64,000 nt of DNA, taken from positions 62,001 to 126,000 of the forward strand of contig JAUNGP010000001.1 of the NCBI GenBank assembly GCA_030524345.1, written 5' to 3'. Shown piece by piece: positions 44,005 through 52,674 of the stretch. Origin of the DNA: Clostridia bacterium (GTDB taxonomy: Bacteria > Bacillota > Clostridia > TANB77 > CAG-465). Within the stretch, counting starts at the first letter, position 1. Each line of letters starts with the position of its first letter. The notes under the pieces were generated by a model that made no database searches, was not told where the DNA came from, and saw nothing but the letters and a program-made list of their open reading frames with translations. A program made the translations under genes and the position numbers.

Positions 44005-45245
44005 AATCAAAAATTTTATTTTTATTAACAGTTATGTTTTTATTAAATGGTTTAAATAATGCTCGTGAATTAAACGAACTCGCTATTGTATCGGCAATAG
44101 GTATTGATCTAGATGAAAATGGGGATTATATAATAACTTCACAAATTTTAAATACAAAGAAAGAAAATAGCTCCGGAAGTGGCTCTGGAAGCTCTAGCGG
44201 ATCAAGCGAAATTGTTGTTTTTAACTCTAAAAGTGATAATATACAAACTGCTCTTAGAAATACAATCAAAGAATCTCCAAGAAAATTATATCTTGCCCAC
44301 ATGGAACTCTTGTTAATATCAGAAAAGGTAGCAAAAGATAAAGAAATTCTCGATACTCTAAATTTCTTTATACGTGACAACGAGGGGAGTAATGACTTTA
44401 TGTTAGTTGTAACCAAAAATTCAACACCTCAAGAAGTCTTACAAATAACAACACCACTCGAATCTAATCCTGCTCAGAACATAAAAGATAGTATTCTAAC
44501 TACTCATAGATATAAAGGAATTGCTACTGATAATATATTAAGTGATAATATTTCCATGTTTAAAAGAGAAAGTCAAACTTCTATGGTAACTGCTATCGAA
44601 ATTGATCAGCAAAAAAAAGATTCTAACAATTCTGAAAAACAAGAAGAAAATACACAAGAAAGTAGCATTGAAAACATCAATCAGCAAGAGCAAAGTAGTG
44701 ACTCTAATCAAAATTCAAACATAAAAATATCCGGCTTATGTTTCTTTAAATATAAAACTTTGAGTGGCTATTTGGAAAATGATGAAAGCTATATATATAA
44801 TATTATAATGGATCAGGCAGATAGTGGAATTATATCACTTGGAAAAGGTGAGGATTTAATGGTAATTGAGCAAATTAATTCAAGTTCTAAGCTAGTGCCA
44901 AGAATAGAAAATACTGAATATTTTATTGATATCTCAGTAGATATGAGTTGTAATATCACAGAAACTGGTAAAAATGTAACGCTCGATACAGAGCAAAATA
45001 TACAATATTATGAAAAACAAGCTGGAGAATTTCTAAAGGAAAAAATTGAAGAATTAATCGAAAAATCCAAAACTGTTTACGATTGTGATCTATTCAGTTT
45101 AGGAAACGTTTTTTATAAATATAAAAATAATGACTATAATCATTTAAAAGCAAAATATGGAAATGATTATTTTAAACATATCAATACAAATGTAGATGTT
45201 AATATAACTTTTCCATCTGAAGGAGGTATTAATCATATATGGTAA
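44001..45245 (+). CDS. gerKC: Spore germination receptor subunit C (Ger(x)C family), without lipobox Cys
   Basis: 414 residues. Seen: an N-terminal hydrophobic stretch, then RELNELAIVSAIGIDLDENGDYIITSQ, typical of the Ger(x)C family, with a Ser/Gly-rich insert (SGSGSGSSSGS) and an extended Gln/Ser-rich linker near residue 210-240. Oddity: the usual lipobox (GCW before the RELNE block) reads LLNGLNNARELNE, so leucine stands where the lipidated cysteine should be; there is no Cys in the first 30 residues. The mature protein may be anchored by an uncleaved signal segment instead. It overlaps subunit A by 4 bases. Confidence 0.9.
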   Translation: MKSKILFLLTVMFLLNGLNNARELNELAIVSAIGIDLDENGDYIITSQILNTKKENSSGSGSGSSSGSSEIVVFNSKSDNIQTALRNTIKESPRKLYLAHMELLLISEKVAKDKEILDTLNFFIRDNEGSNDFMLVVTKNSTPQEVLQITTPLESNPAQNIKDSILTTHRYKGIATDNILSDNISMFKRESQTSMVTAIEIDQQKKDSNNSEKQEENTQESSIENINQQEQSSDSNQNSNIKISGLCFFKYKTLSGYLENDESYIYNIIMDQADSGIISLGKGEDLMVIEQINSSSKLVPRIENTEYFIDISVDMSCNITETGKNVTLDTEQNIQYYEKQAGEFLKEKIEELIEKSKTVYDCDLFSLGNVFYKYKNNDYNHLKAKYGNDYFKHINTNVDVNITFPSEGGINHIW

Positions 45246-46369
45246 TGAATAATGTGACACCCCCAAGTGATGAGAACAATAAAATAAGTACTTGGGGCTA
45301 CTCTAGCTTTATGGTAACGCTCACTAAGAGTGGTTTTCTTGGAATGGCTTCCTATATCATGTTTTCATATAGTAGTATTAATACATATCTGTCAGCTATA
45401 CTTGGAACTATGATTGGAATATTACCATTACTCATTTTTATATTTATCATAAAACATAGTGAAAATAAAGATATTATAGATTTAAATATAACAATATTAG
45501 GAAAATTCTTTGGTAATATTTTAAATACCATACTTAATATAACTGTGCTTTTTATGTCAGTACTTGCATTATACAATATTTCACAATTTGTGGATATTCA
45601 ATATATGCCAGACACTGATACAAACTACTTAAGAATACTAATATTAATTCCAATTGTGTACGCAGCCAGTAAAGATATAAGTGTCATATCAAAAATTAGT
45701 CAGATTATTTTTTGTATTAATCTTACTATATTTATTTTAACGATACTTGGATGTATAGATGCTTGTGATGTAGATAATATATTTCCATTTATGAAAGATG
45801 GTATATCTCCAGTTATAAAAAGTACATTAATATATGTCATATTTACTACATTTCCAATGTTTTTACTAACTATCATTCCACAAAGTAGTATAGTACAGGA
45901 AAAATCCAAAATTCAAAAAATATTTTTCATGTATATGCTTGGTAATTTAATGCTAATTTTTATTATAATGATAACAGTCTTTATATTAGGAGAAGATTTA
46001 ATACCTATGTTTCGATATCCGGAATATATAGCATTGAAAAGATTTAAATTATTTGAAATTATTGAAAGAGTCGAGAACACCTTGTCTTTACAATTTGTTT
46101 TCAATTCTATTATGTACTTAATTGTATCTTTTCACTTTATCATACAAAGTTTAAAAAAGATATTAAAAAGTAAAAAAATAGAAAATCTTTTTCCATATGT
46201 ACTAGCAGCTATTATATTAGTACTTTCTAATATCTTTTTTAAAAATACAGTAAAGTCAACAGAATTTATAAAACAATATATTCCATATATTATTTCAATT
46301 GGCCTTTTTATACCAATGTTTATTACATTTATTATTCTAATTATAAAAAATATAAAAGCAAAGTGTTGA
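45239..46369 (+). CDS. gerKB: Spore germination receptor subunit B (GerAB/amino acid permease-like)
   Basis: 376 residues. Seen: about ten hydrophobic segments and the GerB-family opening (TWGYSSFMVTLTKSGFLGMASYIMF), YAASKDISVISKISQII, ILGEDLIPMFRYPEYIALKRF. Member of the APC-like superfamily; in spores it forms the transporter-like subunit that binds the germinant. It overlaps the C gene by 7 bases and is followed by a strong terminator. Confidence 0.92.
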   Translation: MVMNNVTPPSDENNKISTWGYSSFMVTLTKSGFLGMASYIMFSYSSINTYLSAILGTMIGILPLLIFIFIIKHSENKDIIDLNITILGKFFGNILNTILNITVLFMSVLALYNISQFVDIQYMPDTDTNYLRILILIPIVYAASKDISVISKISQIIFCINLTIFILTILGCIDACDVDNIFPFMKDGISPVIKSTLIYVIFTTFPMFLLTIIPQSSIVQEKSKIQKIFFMYMLGNLMLIFIIMITVFILGEDLIPMFRYPEYIALKRFKLFEIIERVENTLSLQFVFNSIMYLIVSFHFIIQSLKKILKSKKIENLFPYVLAAIILVLSNIFFKNTVKSTEFIKQYIPYIISIGLFIPMFITFIILIIKNIKAKC

Positions 46370-46393
46370 TTTTTTTAACACTTTGCTTTATTT
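46355..46393. terminator. Terminator of the germination operon
   Basis: AAAGCAAAGTGTT (46355-46367) pairs with AACACTTTGCTTT (46377-46389), followed by ATTTTA. It overlaps the end of gerB and faces the lipase gene on the other strand. Confidence 0.85.
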
Positions 46394-47325
46394 TACATGT
46401 ATTTTTTAGTCCATTCTATTATCTCTTCATATATATCCTCTCTACATACTTCGTTTAATAATTCATGTCTTAAATTAGGATATAACTTAAGTTTAATATT
46501 AATATGATTCGTTTTTATGTAATTATGATACACTTCCAATACTCCATTTCCATTATCTCCTACCGGATCATCATTTCCAGATAGAAGAAATATTGGAAAA
46601 TCTTTAGGCGTCTTTTCAAATATTTTTATTTCATTGGAAAGTATATTTAAGTTAAATAAATCCTTATAACCACTAACTGTAAAGACAAAATCTCCTATCT
46701 TATCATTTTCATATATTGGTAACATCGATTTATCACTACTCAACCAATCATATTTAGATTGGTTAGGCCTAAATTTTTTATTAAACTCTCCAATAACCAT
46801 ATTAGTGAGCATCTTGCTACGATACATTTTTCCCTTTCTCATACTAATAGCATCGGCAAGTTTTACTCCTGCTGGAACTAGCTTATTTAATGCACCAGTC
46901 CCCATTATAATTGCTCCATCTATTTTATTTGCATATTTAGAAATATAGATCCTTGCAATAAAAGAACCCATGGAATGTCCAAAAAGAAAATATGGTATTT
47001 TAGAATATTTCTTCTTTACCAACTTTGTCATCAAATAGAGATCTTCTACCATATACTTATAACCATCCTTATCTGCAAAAAAACCTCTTTCTTCTTGTTT
47101 TACATGTTTTCCATGGCCTAAATGATCATTTCCACACACAATATAATTTTGATTAGTTAAATATTTTATAAATCCTTCATATTTCTCAATATATTCACAC
47201 ATACCATGTGAAATTTGTATAATTCCTTGCACTTTTTCCACATCTTTTGGCGTATATATTTGTCCATAGATTCTATCAACCTTATTAGAACTTAAATATT
47301 CAACTTCTTCTTTACAAAAACTCAT
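46393..47325 (-). CDS. Alpha/beta hydrolase, monoacylglycerol lipase/lysophospholipase-like
   Basis: 310 residues. Seen: QISHGMCEYIEKYEGFIKYL, HLGHGKH, the nucleophile elbow FLFGHSMGSFIAR, SGNDDPVGDNG (Asp region) and LYPNLRHELLNE (catalytic His). This matches the serine aminopeptidase S33/lysophospholipase family. Probably cytoplasmic, since there is no signal peptide. Substrate not determined; related enzymes hydrolyse monoacylglycerols or lysophospholipids. Confidence 0.9.
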   Translation of the reverse strand: MSFCKEEVEYLSSNKVDRIYGQIYTPKDVEKVQGIIQISHGMCEYIEKYEGFIKYLTNQNYIVCGNDHLGHGKHVKQEERGFFADKDGYKYMVEDLYLMTKLVKKKYSKIPYFLFGHSMGSFIARIYISKYANKIDGAIIMGTGALNKLVPAGVKLADAISMRKGKMYRSKMLTNMVIGEFNKKFRPNQSKYDWLSSDKSMLPIYENDKIGDFVFTVSGYKDLFNLNILSNEIKIFEKTPKDFPIFLLSGNDDPVGDNGNGVLEVYHNYIKTNHINIKLKLYPNLRHELLNEVCREDIYEEIIEWTKKYM

Positions 47326-47383
47326 AAAATCACCTAATCAAATTATATCATATATAAATTTTTATACAATATCCACACAATAA

Positions 47384-47405
47384 TGTGGGAAATCCTCCCA
47401 CATTT
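47384..47405 (-). terminator. Hairpin after the 47441-47936 ORFs
   Basis: ATGTGGGA pairs with TCCCACAT around a short loop on the minus strand, followed by TATTG; weak T-tract, so it may be a processing or partial termination site. Confidence 0.4.
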
Positions 47406-47440
47406 TAAATCTTCCTAGTATGCCTTAACATTCACATACT

Positions 47441-47647
47441 TTAAGCCAAGTGCCTGCGCCATAACTTTGCTACATCTTTTGGCACTGCTATAGTAAGTAC
47501 TCCATTCTTACTGAATAAAAAGGCAAATTTCTTATTTACTACTAAAGTCATGTATTTTTTCTGACACTTATACGGTTTCCGAATGCACATCACATAGTAC
47601 TTATCTTCATCCAGATACTCTGATGTAATTTCATAATTTGTTTCCAC
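47441..47647 (-). CDS. Uncharacterised small protein, possibly the 3' part of a frameshifted gene
   Basis: 68 residues if started at GTG 47647 (GGAG 11 bases upstream). The same frame is open and protein-like for 25 further codons upstream (KVDLKYQVNDDIEYGPDGVS), up to a stop beside the end of the 47706-47936 ORF. This suggests that the two ORFs were one gene. Seen: alternating charged/hydrophobic pattern (KYMTLVVNKKFAFLFSKNGVLTIAVPKDVAKLW). Not recognised. Confidence 0.4.
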   Translation of the reverse strand: METNYEITSEYLDEDKYYVMCIRKPYKCQKKYMTLVVNKKFAFLFSKNGVLTIAVPKDVAKLWRRHLA

Positions 47648-47705
47648 GACTATTGAAACTCCATCCGGCCCATATTCAATGTCATCATTTACTTGGTATT
47701 TAAGA

Positions 47706-47936
47706 TCAACTTTCCTGAGTTATCCATTTCTGATATTCATATGCTTTCTGTACCATTTTAAGTGTAGGTACATCTTTTACAATATATGTCGTTCCCATAT
47801 ATAAAAAAGACATATATCTCTTATCATTTTTCCTATAAAGTGGTAATTCTAACTCTTCATATTCTTCAAACTTTGAATCATAAAGTTCAATTAAATTAAT
47901 ATCATACAAAAAAGAAAAAATGAGAAGAATATACAA
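47706..47936 (-). CDS. Uncharacterised small ORF after gyrA, probably a gene remnant
   Basis: 76 residues from TTG 47936, but this start lies inside the gyrA terminator hairpin and lacks an RBS, so the true N terminus may be missing. Seen: NLIELYDSKFEEYEELELPLYRKNDKRYMSFLYMG and VKDVPTLKMVQKAYEYQKW; not recognised. It meets the 47441 ORF in another frame (see findings). Confidence 0.35.
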   Translation of the reverse strand: MYILLIFSFLYDINLIELYDSKFEEYEELELPLYRKNDKRYMSFLYMGTTYIVKDVPTLKMVQKAYEYQKWITQES

Positions 47937-47944
47937 TTCTCCTC
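47911..47944 (-). terminator. Terminator of gyrA
   Basis: GAGGAGAAT and ATTCTTCTC pair (47922-47944) and are followed by ATTTTTTCTTTTTT on the minus strand. Confidence 0.75.
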
Positions 47945-47955
47945 AATTTATAATT

Positions 47956-50412
47956 TTATTCTTCTATATTTTCTTCCTCTGTTGGTAGCTTTGCAATGTT
48001 AATTACTTTTCCACCATCTGAAGTCCTCATAAGGGTAACACCTTGCGTATTTCTTCCAAGTACACTAATATCTTTTACATTGATTCTTATAACAATACCT
48101 GTATCAGTAATCATCATGATATCATCATCATCATTTACAATTTTTACCCCAATTATATGGCCTGTTTTAGCTGTAGTTTTATAAGTAAGTACACCTTTAC
48201 CGCTTCTTCCTTGTCTTCTATACTCCTCTATTTCAGTACGTTTTCCAAAACCATTTTCAGTTATTGCAAGTATATATCCGTTTTCATCACTAATAGGCTC
48301 CATACCTACAACTTTATCATCCTTTGATAATGTAATTCCTTTAACACCCATAGATGTTCTTCCTACAGCCCTTACATCTTCTTCAGTAAATCTTATAGAT
48401 AATCCACTTCTTGTTACCATTACAATATCATTAGATCCATCTGTAAGTCTTACATCTATTAACTCATCATCTTCTTTTAAGGTTATACCTTGGATACCTG
48501 TCTTTCTGATATTACTATACTCAGAAAGTTTTGTTTTCTTGATCAGTCCATTACGTGTAGCCATTAGAACATATAGATCTTCATTATAATCTTTAACTGG
48601 TATAACAGCAGCAATCTTTTCACCTTGTGCAAGTTGTAATAAGTTTACAATTGCTGTTCCCTTAGCTGTTCTACCCGCCTCTGGTAACTCATATGCTTTC
48701 AATCTAAATGCCCTACCATTATTTGTAAAGAACATAATATAGTCATGCGTAGATGTAACAAAAAGATGTTCTACAAAATCTTCTTCACGAGTATTCATAG
48801 CAGTAAGACCCTTTCCACCACGTCTTTGACTTCTATACACATCAGCAGCTATTCTCTTTACATACCCAAAGTGAGTAAGGGTTACTACATTCGTTTCTTC
48901 TTTTATAAGACTTTCTATATCAATGTCTCCCTCGCCATGAATTATAGCAGTCTTTCTTTCGTCCCCATAATTATTTTTAATTTCTATTAATTCTTGTTTT
49001 ATTATATCTTTTACAAGCTGCTCAGAAGCAAGTATTTCATTTAAATGTTTGATTAAATCTACTAAACTATTATACTCATCCTCAATTTTTTCTCTTTGTA
49101 ATCCCTGTAAAGTTCTAAGTTTCATTTCAAGAATTGCTGTAGATTGCACTTCTGATAATCCAAAAGATTCCATAAGCCTTTGTTGTGCATTATCATAAGA
49201 CTCTCTAATGATTTTAATTACCTCATCTATATGGTCTATAGCGATTCTTAAACCTTCTAAAATGTGAACTCTAGCTTCAGCTTTTTTAAGATCATATCTA
49301 GTTCTTCTAATTATTACGTTTTCTCTGTGTTTTATATATTCTGCAAGTATCTCTCTTAAAGCGAACACTTTAGGCTTACCATCCACCAAAGCAAGCATTA
49401 ACATACTTTGTGTTGTTTGTAATTGAGTATGTTTATATAACATATTTAGAACAACATTTGGATTTGCATCTTTTTTTAATTCAATAACTATTCTTAAACC
49501 TTCTCTATCAGACTCATCTCTTAAATCTGATATTCCCTCAATAGTCTTTATTTGAACTAATTTAGCTATATTTTCTACAAGAGCAGCTTTATTTACTTGA
49601 TAAGGAATTTCTGTAACTATAATCTTATATCTTCCCCTATTATCTTCTTCTATTTCAGCTTTAGACCTTACACATACTTTTCCCCTTCCAGTGGTGTATG
49701 CGCTTCTAATTCCTTCTTTACCAACAATAATACCTGCAGTTGGAAAATCGGGACCTTTTATATATTCCATCAATTCTTCATTAGTTATATCCGGATTATC
49801 TAGTTGGGCTATAGTTCCATTTATAACTTCAGTAAGATTATGAGTTGGAATATTACATGCCATACCAACAGCAATACCATAAGAACCATTAATTAGCAAG
49901 TTAGGCAGTTTTGCTGGCAGAACAGAAGGCTCTTTTAATCTATCATCATAATTTGGTACAAAATCTACTGTTTCCTTATCCAAATCAGCAAGCATTTCAA
50001 GAGATATTTTATGAAGTTTTGCTTCTGTATACCTCATTGCAGCAGGAGGATCATTATCAATAGAACCAAAGTTACCATGTCCATTTACAAGAGGATATCT
50101 TAAAGAAAAGTCCTGAGATAAACGAACCAAAGCATCATATATAGCAGAATCACCATGTGGGTGATAATTACCCATAACATCACCAACGATACTTGCTGAT
50201 TTTCTAAACGGTTTTTCAGGCCATAAAGAAAGTTCATTCATTACATACAATATTCTTCTTTGTACAGGTTTCATTCCGTCTCTTACATCAGGCAAAGCAC
50301 GTGATACAATAACACTCATGGCATAGTCAATGTATGATCTTTTCATTTCTTCTTCTATTTTTACTGGTACAATTTTTTGTGCCGATAAAAAGTTTTCATC
50401 ATTAATGTCCAT
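47956..50412 (-). CDS. gyrA: DNA gyrase subunit A
   Basis: 818 residues. Seen: the N-terminal winged helix/tower start ([29 protein letters not shown]), the active-site region [22 protein letters not shown], catalytic Tyr in AMRYTEAKL, and six beta-pinwheel repeats. The GyrA box QRRGGKG is present, which separates it from ParC. gyrB is not in the window. Promoter TTGCTT-N17-TATAAT (50442-50470) precedes the gene. Confidence 0.97.
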   Translation of the reverse strand: MDINDENFLSAQKIVPVKIEEEMKRSYIDYAMSVIVSRALPDVRDGMKPVQRRILYVMNELSLWPEKPFRKSASIVGDVMGNYHPHGDSAIYDALVRLSQDFSLRYPLVNGHGNFGSIDNDPPAAMRYTEAKLHKISLEMLADLDKETVDFVPNYDDRLKEPSVLPAKLPNLLINGSYGIAVGMACNIPTHNLTEVINGTIAQLDNPDITNEELMEYIKGPDFPTAGIIVGKEGIRSAYTTGRGKVCVRSKAEIEEDNRGRYKIIVTEIPYQVNKAALVENIAKLVQIKTIEGISDLRDESDREGLRIVIELKKDANPNVVLNMLYKHTQLQTTQSMLMLALVDGKPKVFALREILAEYIKHRENVIIRRTRYDLKKAEARVHILEGLRIAIDHIDEVIKIIRESYDNAQQRLMESFGLSEVQSTAILEMKLRTLQGLQREKIEDEYNSLVDLIKHLNEILASEQLVKDIIKQELIEIKNNYGDERKTAIIHGEGDIDIESLIKEETNVVTLTHFGYVKRIAADVYRSQRRGGKGLTAMNTREEDFVEHLFVTSTHDYIMFFTNNGRAFRLKAYELPEAGRTAKGTAIVNLLQLAQGEKIAAVIPVKDYNEDLYVLMATRNGLIKKTKLSEYSNIRKTGIQGITLKEDDELIDVRLTDGSNDIVMVTRSGLSIRFTEEDVRAVGRTSMGVKGITLSKDDKVVGMEPISDENGYILAITENGFGKRTEIEEYRRQGRSGKGVLTYKTTAKTGHIIGVKIVNDDDDIMMITDTGIVIRINVKDISVLGRNTQGVTLMRTSDGGKVINIAKLPTEEENIEE

Positions 50413-50441
50413 TTATTCATACCTCCAATATTTACTCCCTT

Positions 50442-50470
50442 ATTATACAGGAAAAAAAATAAAAAAGCAA
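50442..50470 (-). promoter_or_regulatory. Promoter of gyrA
   Basis: TTGCTT (50465-50470), 17 bases, TATAAT (50442-50447) on the minus strand, preceded by TG. Confidence 0.7.
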
Positions 50471-50480
50471 GTCAAACTTC

Positions 50481-50508
50481 TTGAAATTTCATTCAAATAT
50501 GATATAAT
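50481..50508 (+). promoter_or_regulatory. Promoter of the DnaJ-like gene
   Basis: TTGAAA (50481-50486), 16 bases, TATAAT (50503-50508), divergent from gyrA. Confidence 0.7.
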
Positions 50509-50549
50509 GTAAAAAAGTTGAAACAATTAGTTTTTTAGAGGGGTAATAT

Positions 50550-51494
50550 ATGAAATACAAAAACTATTATGAGATATTAGGGGTATCAAGAAAAACTCCT
50601 TTGCAGGAAATAAAACTAAATTATAGACAGCTAGCAAAGCAGTATCATCCTGATACCAACAAAAGTCCAGAAGCTGAAGAGAAATTTAAAGATGTTAATG
50701 AGGCATATGCAACATTAACAAATGAAGAAAAAAGAAAAAAATATGATAAACAAGTGGCAAGACTAGGCTATGGATTTGTAGATTCAAGCTCTAGTTTATC
50801 TAATGTAAAATATGAATTTAAATCCGGAATGAACGCATTTAATGATTTGCTTACAACAATTTTAGGATTTAAAAAGGAAAATACTGAAGAAGAAACGCAA
50901 ACAGAAACTTTAGATGCAAAGCAAGAGGAAAATAAGACTAAGAAAAAGCCCATCAAAGGAACTGATATTATCACACACCTAGACGTGAGCCTTGAAGAAG
51001 GGTACTTTGGTGTAGAGAAAAAAATTGCAATAAAAGCCTTCAAGGCTGGAATGAGAACATTTTCTGTAAAGGTTCCTATTGGAATAAAGAGTGGAGATAA
51101 AATTAGATTAGCAGCTCTTGGAAATCCTGGAAAAAATGGTGGAAAAAATGGTGATTTAATCATAAATGTAAGACTTATTGATGATTCTGAATTTAGTCTT
51201 GATGGTGTGGATCTAGAAAAAGAAATTGAAATAACACCTGCAATAGCTGCACTTGGAGGCAAATATAAACTTCAGGTTATGGATGAAAAATTATTTGTCT
51301 CTTTGCCTAAACATCTTAGGGATGGTGAAATTGTAACTGTTCCAAATAAGGGATACATTGATGAAAATGGAGATAGAGGAAATTTGAATTTAAAAATTCA
51401 TATTGATATGCCCGTTGATATTTCTGAAAGAGAAGAAGAATTATATCAACAATTACTAAATATTGAAACTAGAAAAGATAATATTTATTTATAA
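50550..51494 (+). CDS. DnaJ-like co-chaperone without zinc finger (CbpA type)
   Basis: 314 residues. Seen: J domain YYEILGVSRKTPLQEIKLNYRQLAKQYHPDTNKSPEAEEKFKDVNEAYATL with the HPD motif, then a spacer and a DnaJ C-terminal peptide-binding domain (THLDVSLEEGYFGVEKKI, PIGIKSGDKIRLAALGNPG). The Cys-rich zinc-finger region is missing, so it is a class B/CbpA-like protein, not DnaJ itself. It would stimulate an Hsp70. Single gene with its own promoter and terminator. Confidence 0.92.
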   Translation: MKYKNYYEILGVSRKTPLQEIKLNYRQLAKQYHPDTNKSPEAEEKFKDVNEAYATLTNEEKRKKYDKQVARLGYGFVDSSSSLSNVKYEFKSGMNAFNDLLTTILGFKKENTEEETQTETLDAKQEENKTKKKPIKGTDIITHLDVSLEEGYFGVEKKIAIKAFKAGMRTFSVKVPIGIKSGDKIRLAALGNPGKNGGKNGDLIINVRLIDDSEFSLDGVDLEKEIEITPAIAALGGKYKLQVMDEKLFVSLPKHLRDGEIVTVPNKGYIDENGDRGNLNLKIHIDMPVDISEREEELYQQLLNIETRKDNIYL

Positions 51495-51497
51495 ATG

Positions 51498-51527
51498 AAA
51501 ATTCAGCCTTTTGTAGGCTGAATTTTT
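51498..51527 (+). terminator. Terminator of the DnaJ-like gene
   Basis: AAAATTCAGCC (51498-51508) pairs with GGCTGAATTTTT (51516-51527). It also faces the MBL hydrolase gene on the minus strand. Confidence 0.8.
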
Positions 51528-51544
51528 GCTATATATCACAATTT

Positions 51545-52351
51545 TTACAACACATTATATTCCTCATTAATTTTGGCAAGAGAAATATAATAATCTTTTG
51601 GAAATACTTTTATATAATCCTCATCCTTTAAAGAAGCTTTTAAATGTGATGCTAAAATTCTTTGAACACCGCTATCAATTAGATCTTCTACTATTTCTTG
51701 AGTTTTTCCATGATATCCAGGTAAAGTCTTTGCACTATCTTTATTGGGATGTCCAGAATCAATCAGTGTACATCTAGAGTTTTTACAAAAAGCTCTAATT
51801 TTTCTTGATGCATATGCAATATCAGAAGTATATACAAAACTTTCATTTTCTTTTTCTATTTTAGTTGCATATGATTCTCCCCTATGCTCAGCCTGACAAA
51901 AAGAAAAGGTATATCCATCTAATTTAAGCAAAGTTTTTTCATTTATAATGTATATATCAAATATGTTCTTTAATACTTTGACATATACATACATTAAGCT
52001 CCTTTTAGGTAAATATACTTTCACCTTTTTATTACTTTTCTTACCTTTTTTATTAAATAAGTTTTTGACATCATTTACAAAATTTCTTTTTAATAGAATC
52101 ATACTTAATGGTATCATATCAAATGAATGGTCAATATGATTGTGTGAGATAATAAAAATCGTGTTATATATACTCTCATTATTTAGTTTTAATTCTTTAA
52201 AAAGTCTAGGTAAAATACCAATACCAAAATCTAATATAACTGGCTTGCTAAGTCCTTTTATATAATATCCAGAGCATGGATATTTATGAATTCCCTTTAT
52301 ATTTGGAGCATAGTTACCAAGTACTTTTAACCTTATCTTAATACGGTTCAA
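51545..52351 (-). CDS. MBL-fold metallo-hydrolase (RNase Z-like)
   Basis: 268 residues. Seen: the metal-binding motif ISHNHIDHSFDM (HxHxDH), an acidic downstream site (YTSDIAYAS), TLIDSGHPN and a late HLKASLKDEDY. The order and spacing fit the RNase Z/ElaC side of the MBL fold, but the flexible arm of true tRNase Z is not evident. Substrate unknown; a nucleic acid is possible. It is on its own, convergent with the DnaJ-like gene. Confidence 0.85.
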   Translation of the reverse strand: MNRIKIRLKVLGNYAPNIKGIHKYPCSGYYIKGLSKPVILDFGIGILPRLFKELKLNNESIYNTIFIISHNHIDHSFDMIPLSMILLKRNFVNDVKNLFNKKGKKSNKKVKVYLPKRSLMYVYVKVLKNIFDIYIINEKTLLKLDGYTFSFCQAEHRGESYATKIEKENESFVYTSDIAYASRKIRAFCKNSRCTLIDSGHPNKDSAKTLPGYHGKTQEIVEDLIDSGVQRILASHLKASLKDEDYIKVFPKDYYISLAKINEEYNVL

Positions 52352-52439
52352 TTTTTTTCCTCCTTAAAAATTATTTTTTCCAGAATCATATAAAAAATCC
52401 CTATAATTATATCAAAATAAAATAAATTAGCAATAAAAA

Positions 52440-52466
52440 AGAGCATATTGTTATATTATATGCTCG
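52440..52466 (-). terminator. Terminator of the 35-residue micro-gene
   Basis: GAGCATAT and ATATGCTC form a stem overlapping the micro-gene's last codons, followed on the minus strand by TTTTTTATT. Confidence 0.8.
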
Positions 52467-52563
52467 CAACCACTAATTTTATTTTCTGATCATTTACTTT
52501 TATCTCAACTTTCTTTAATTCTTTTATTTCAACTTTTCCATTTGTTTTATAAATTTTTACCAT
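52456..52563 (-). CDS. 35-residue micro-protein with consensus promoter
   Basis: The frame starts MVKIYKTNGKVEIKE and ends LVVASI. Seen: strongly basic/acidic alternation, then a short hydrophobic end. The ATG at 52563 has GGAGG 9 bases upstream; 24 bases further up is a perfect TTGACA-N17-TATAAT promoter, and a clean intrinsic terminator follows. This full set of signals, in a 110-base unit, strongly suggests a real small protein, not an accident. No family recognised; lacks membrane helices. Confidence 0.75.
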   Translation of the reverse strand: MVKIYKTNGKVEIKELKKVEIKVNDQKIKLVVASI

Positions 52564-52586
52564 ACTGATCTACCTCCTACAATAGT

Positions 52587-52615
52587 ATTATACCACATTT
52601 TCAGTTTTATGTCAA
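52587..52615 (-). promoter_or_regulatory. Consensus promoter of the micro-gene
   Basis: TTGACA (52610-52615), 17 bases, TATAAT (52587-52592), both perfect matches to the sigma-A consensus; among the strongest promoters seen in this window. Confidence 0.88.
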
Positions 52616-52624
52616 CTAAATTAT

Positions 52625-52665
52625 AATAAAAATAGAAGAATAGTAATATCAACCATCCTTCTATT
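52625..52665 (-). terminator. Probable terminator of dnaI
   Basis: AATAGAAG pairs with CTTCTATT across a loop of about 19 bases, followed by TTTTATT on the minus strand. Confidence 0.45.
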
Positions 52666-52674
52666 TTTATAAAA

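Noticed and set aside
50768-51262. 164-residue minus-strand ORF opposite the DnaJ-like gene
   Set aside because: Shadow of the J-domain gene; Ser/Phe/Pro-rich translation with no motif.
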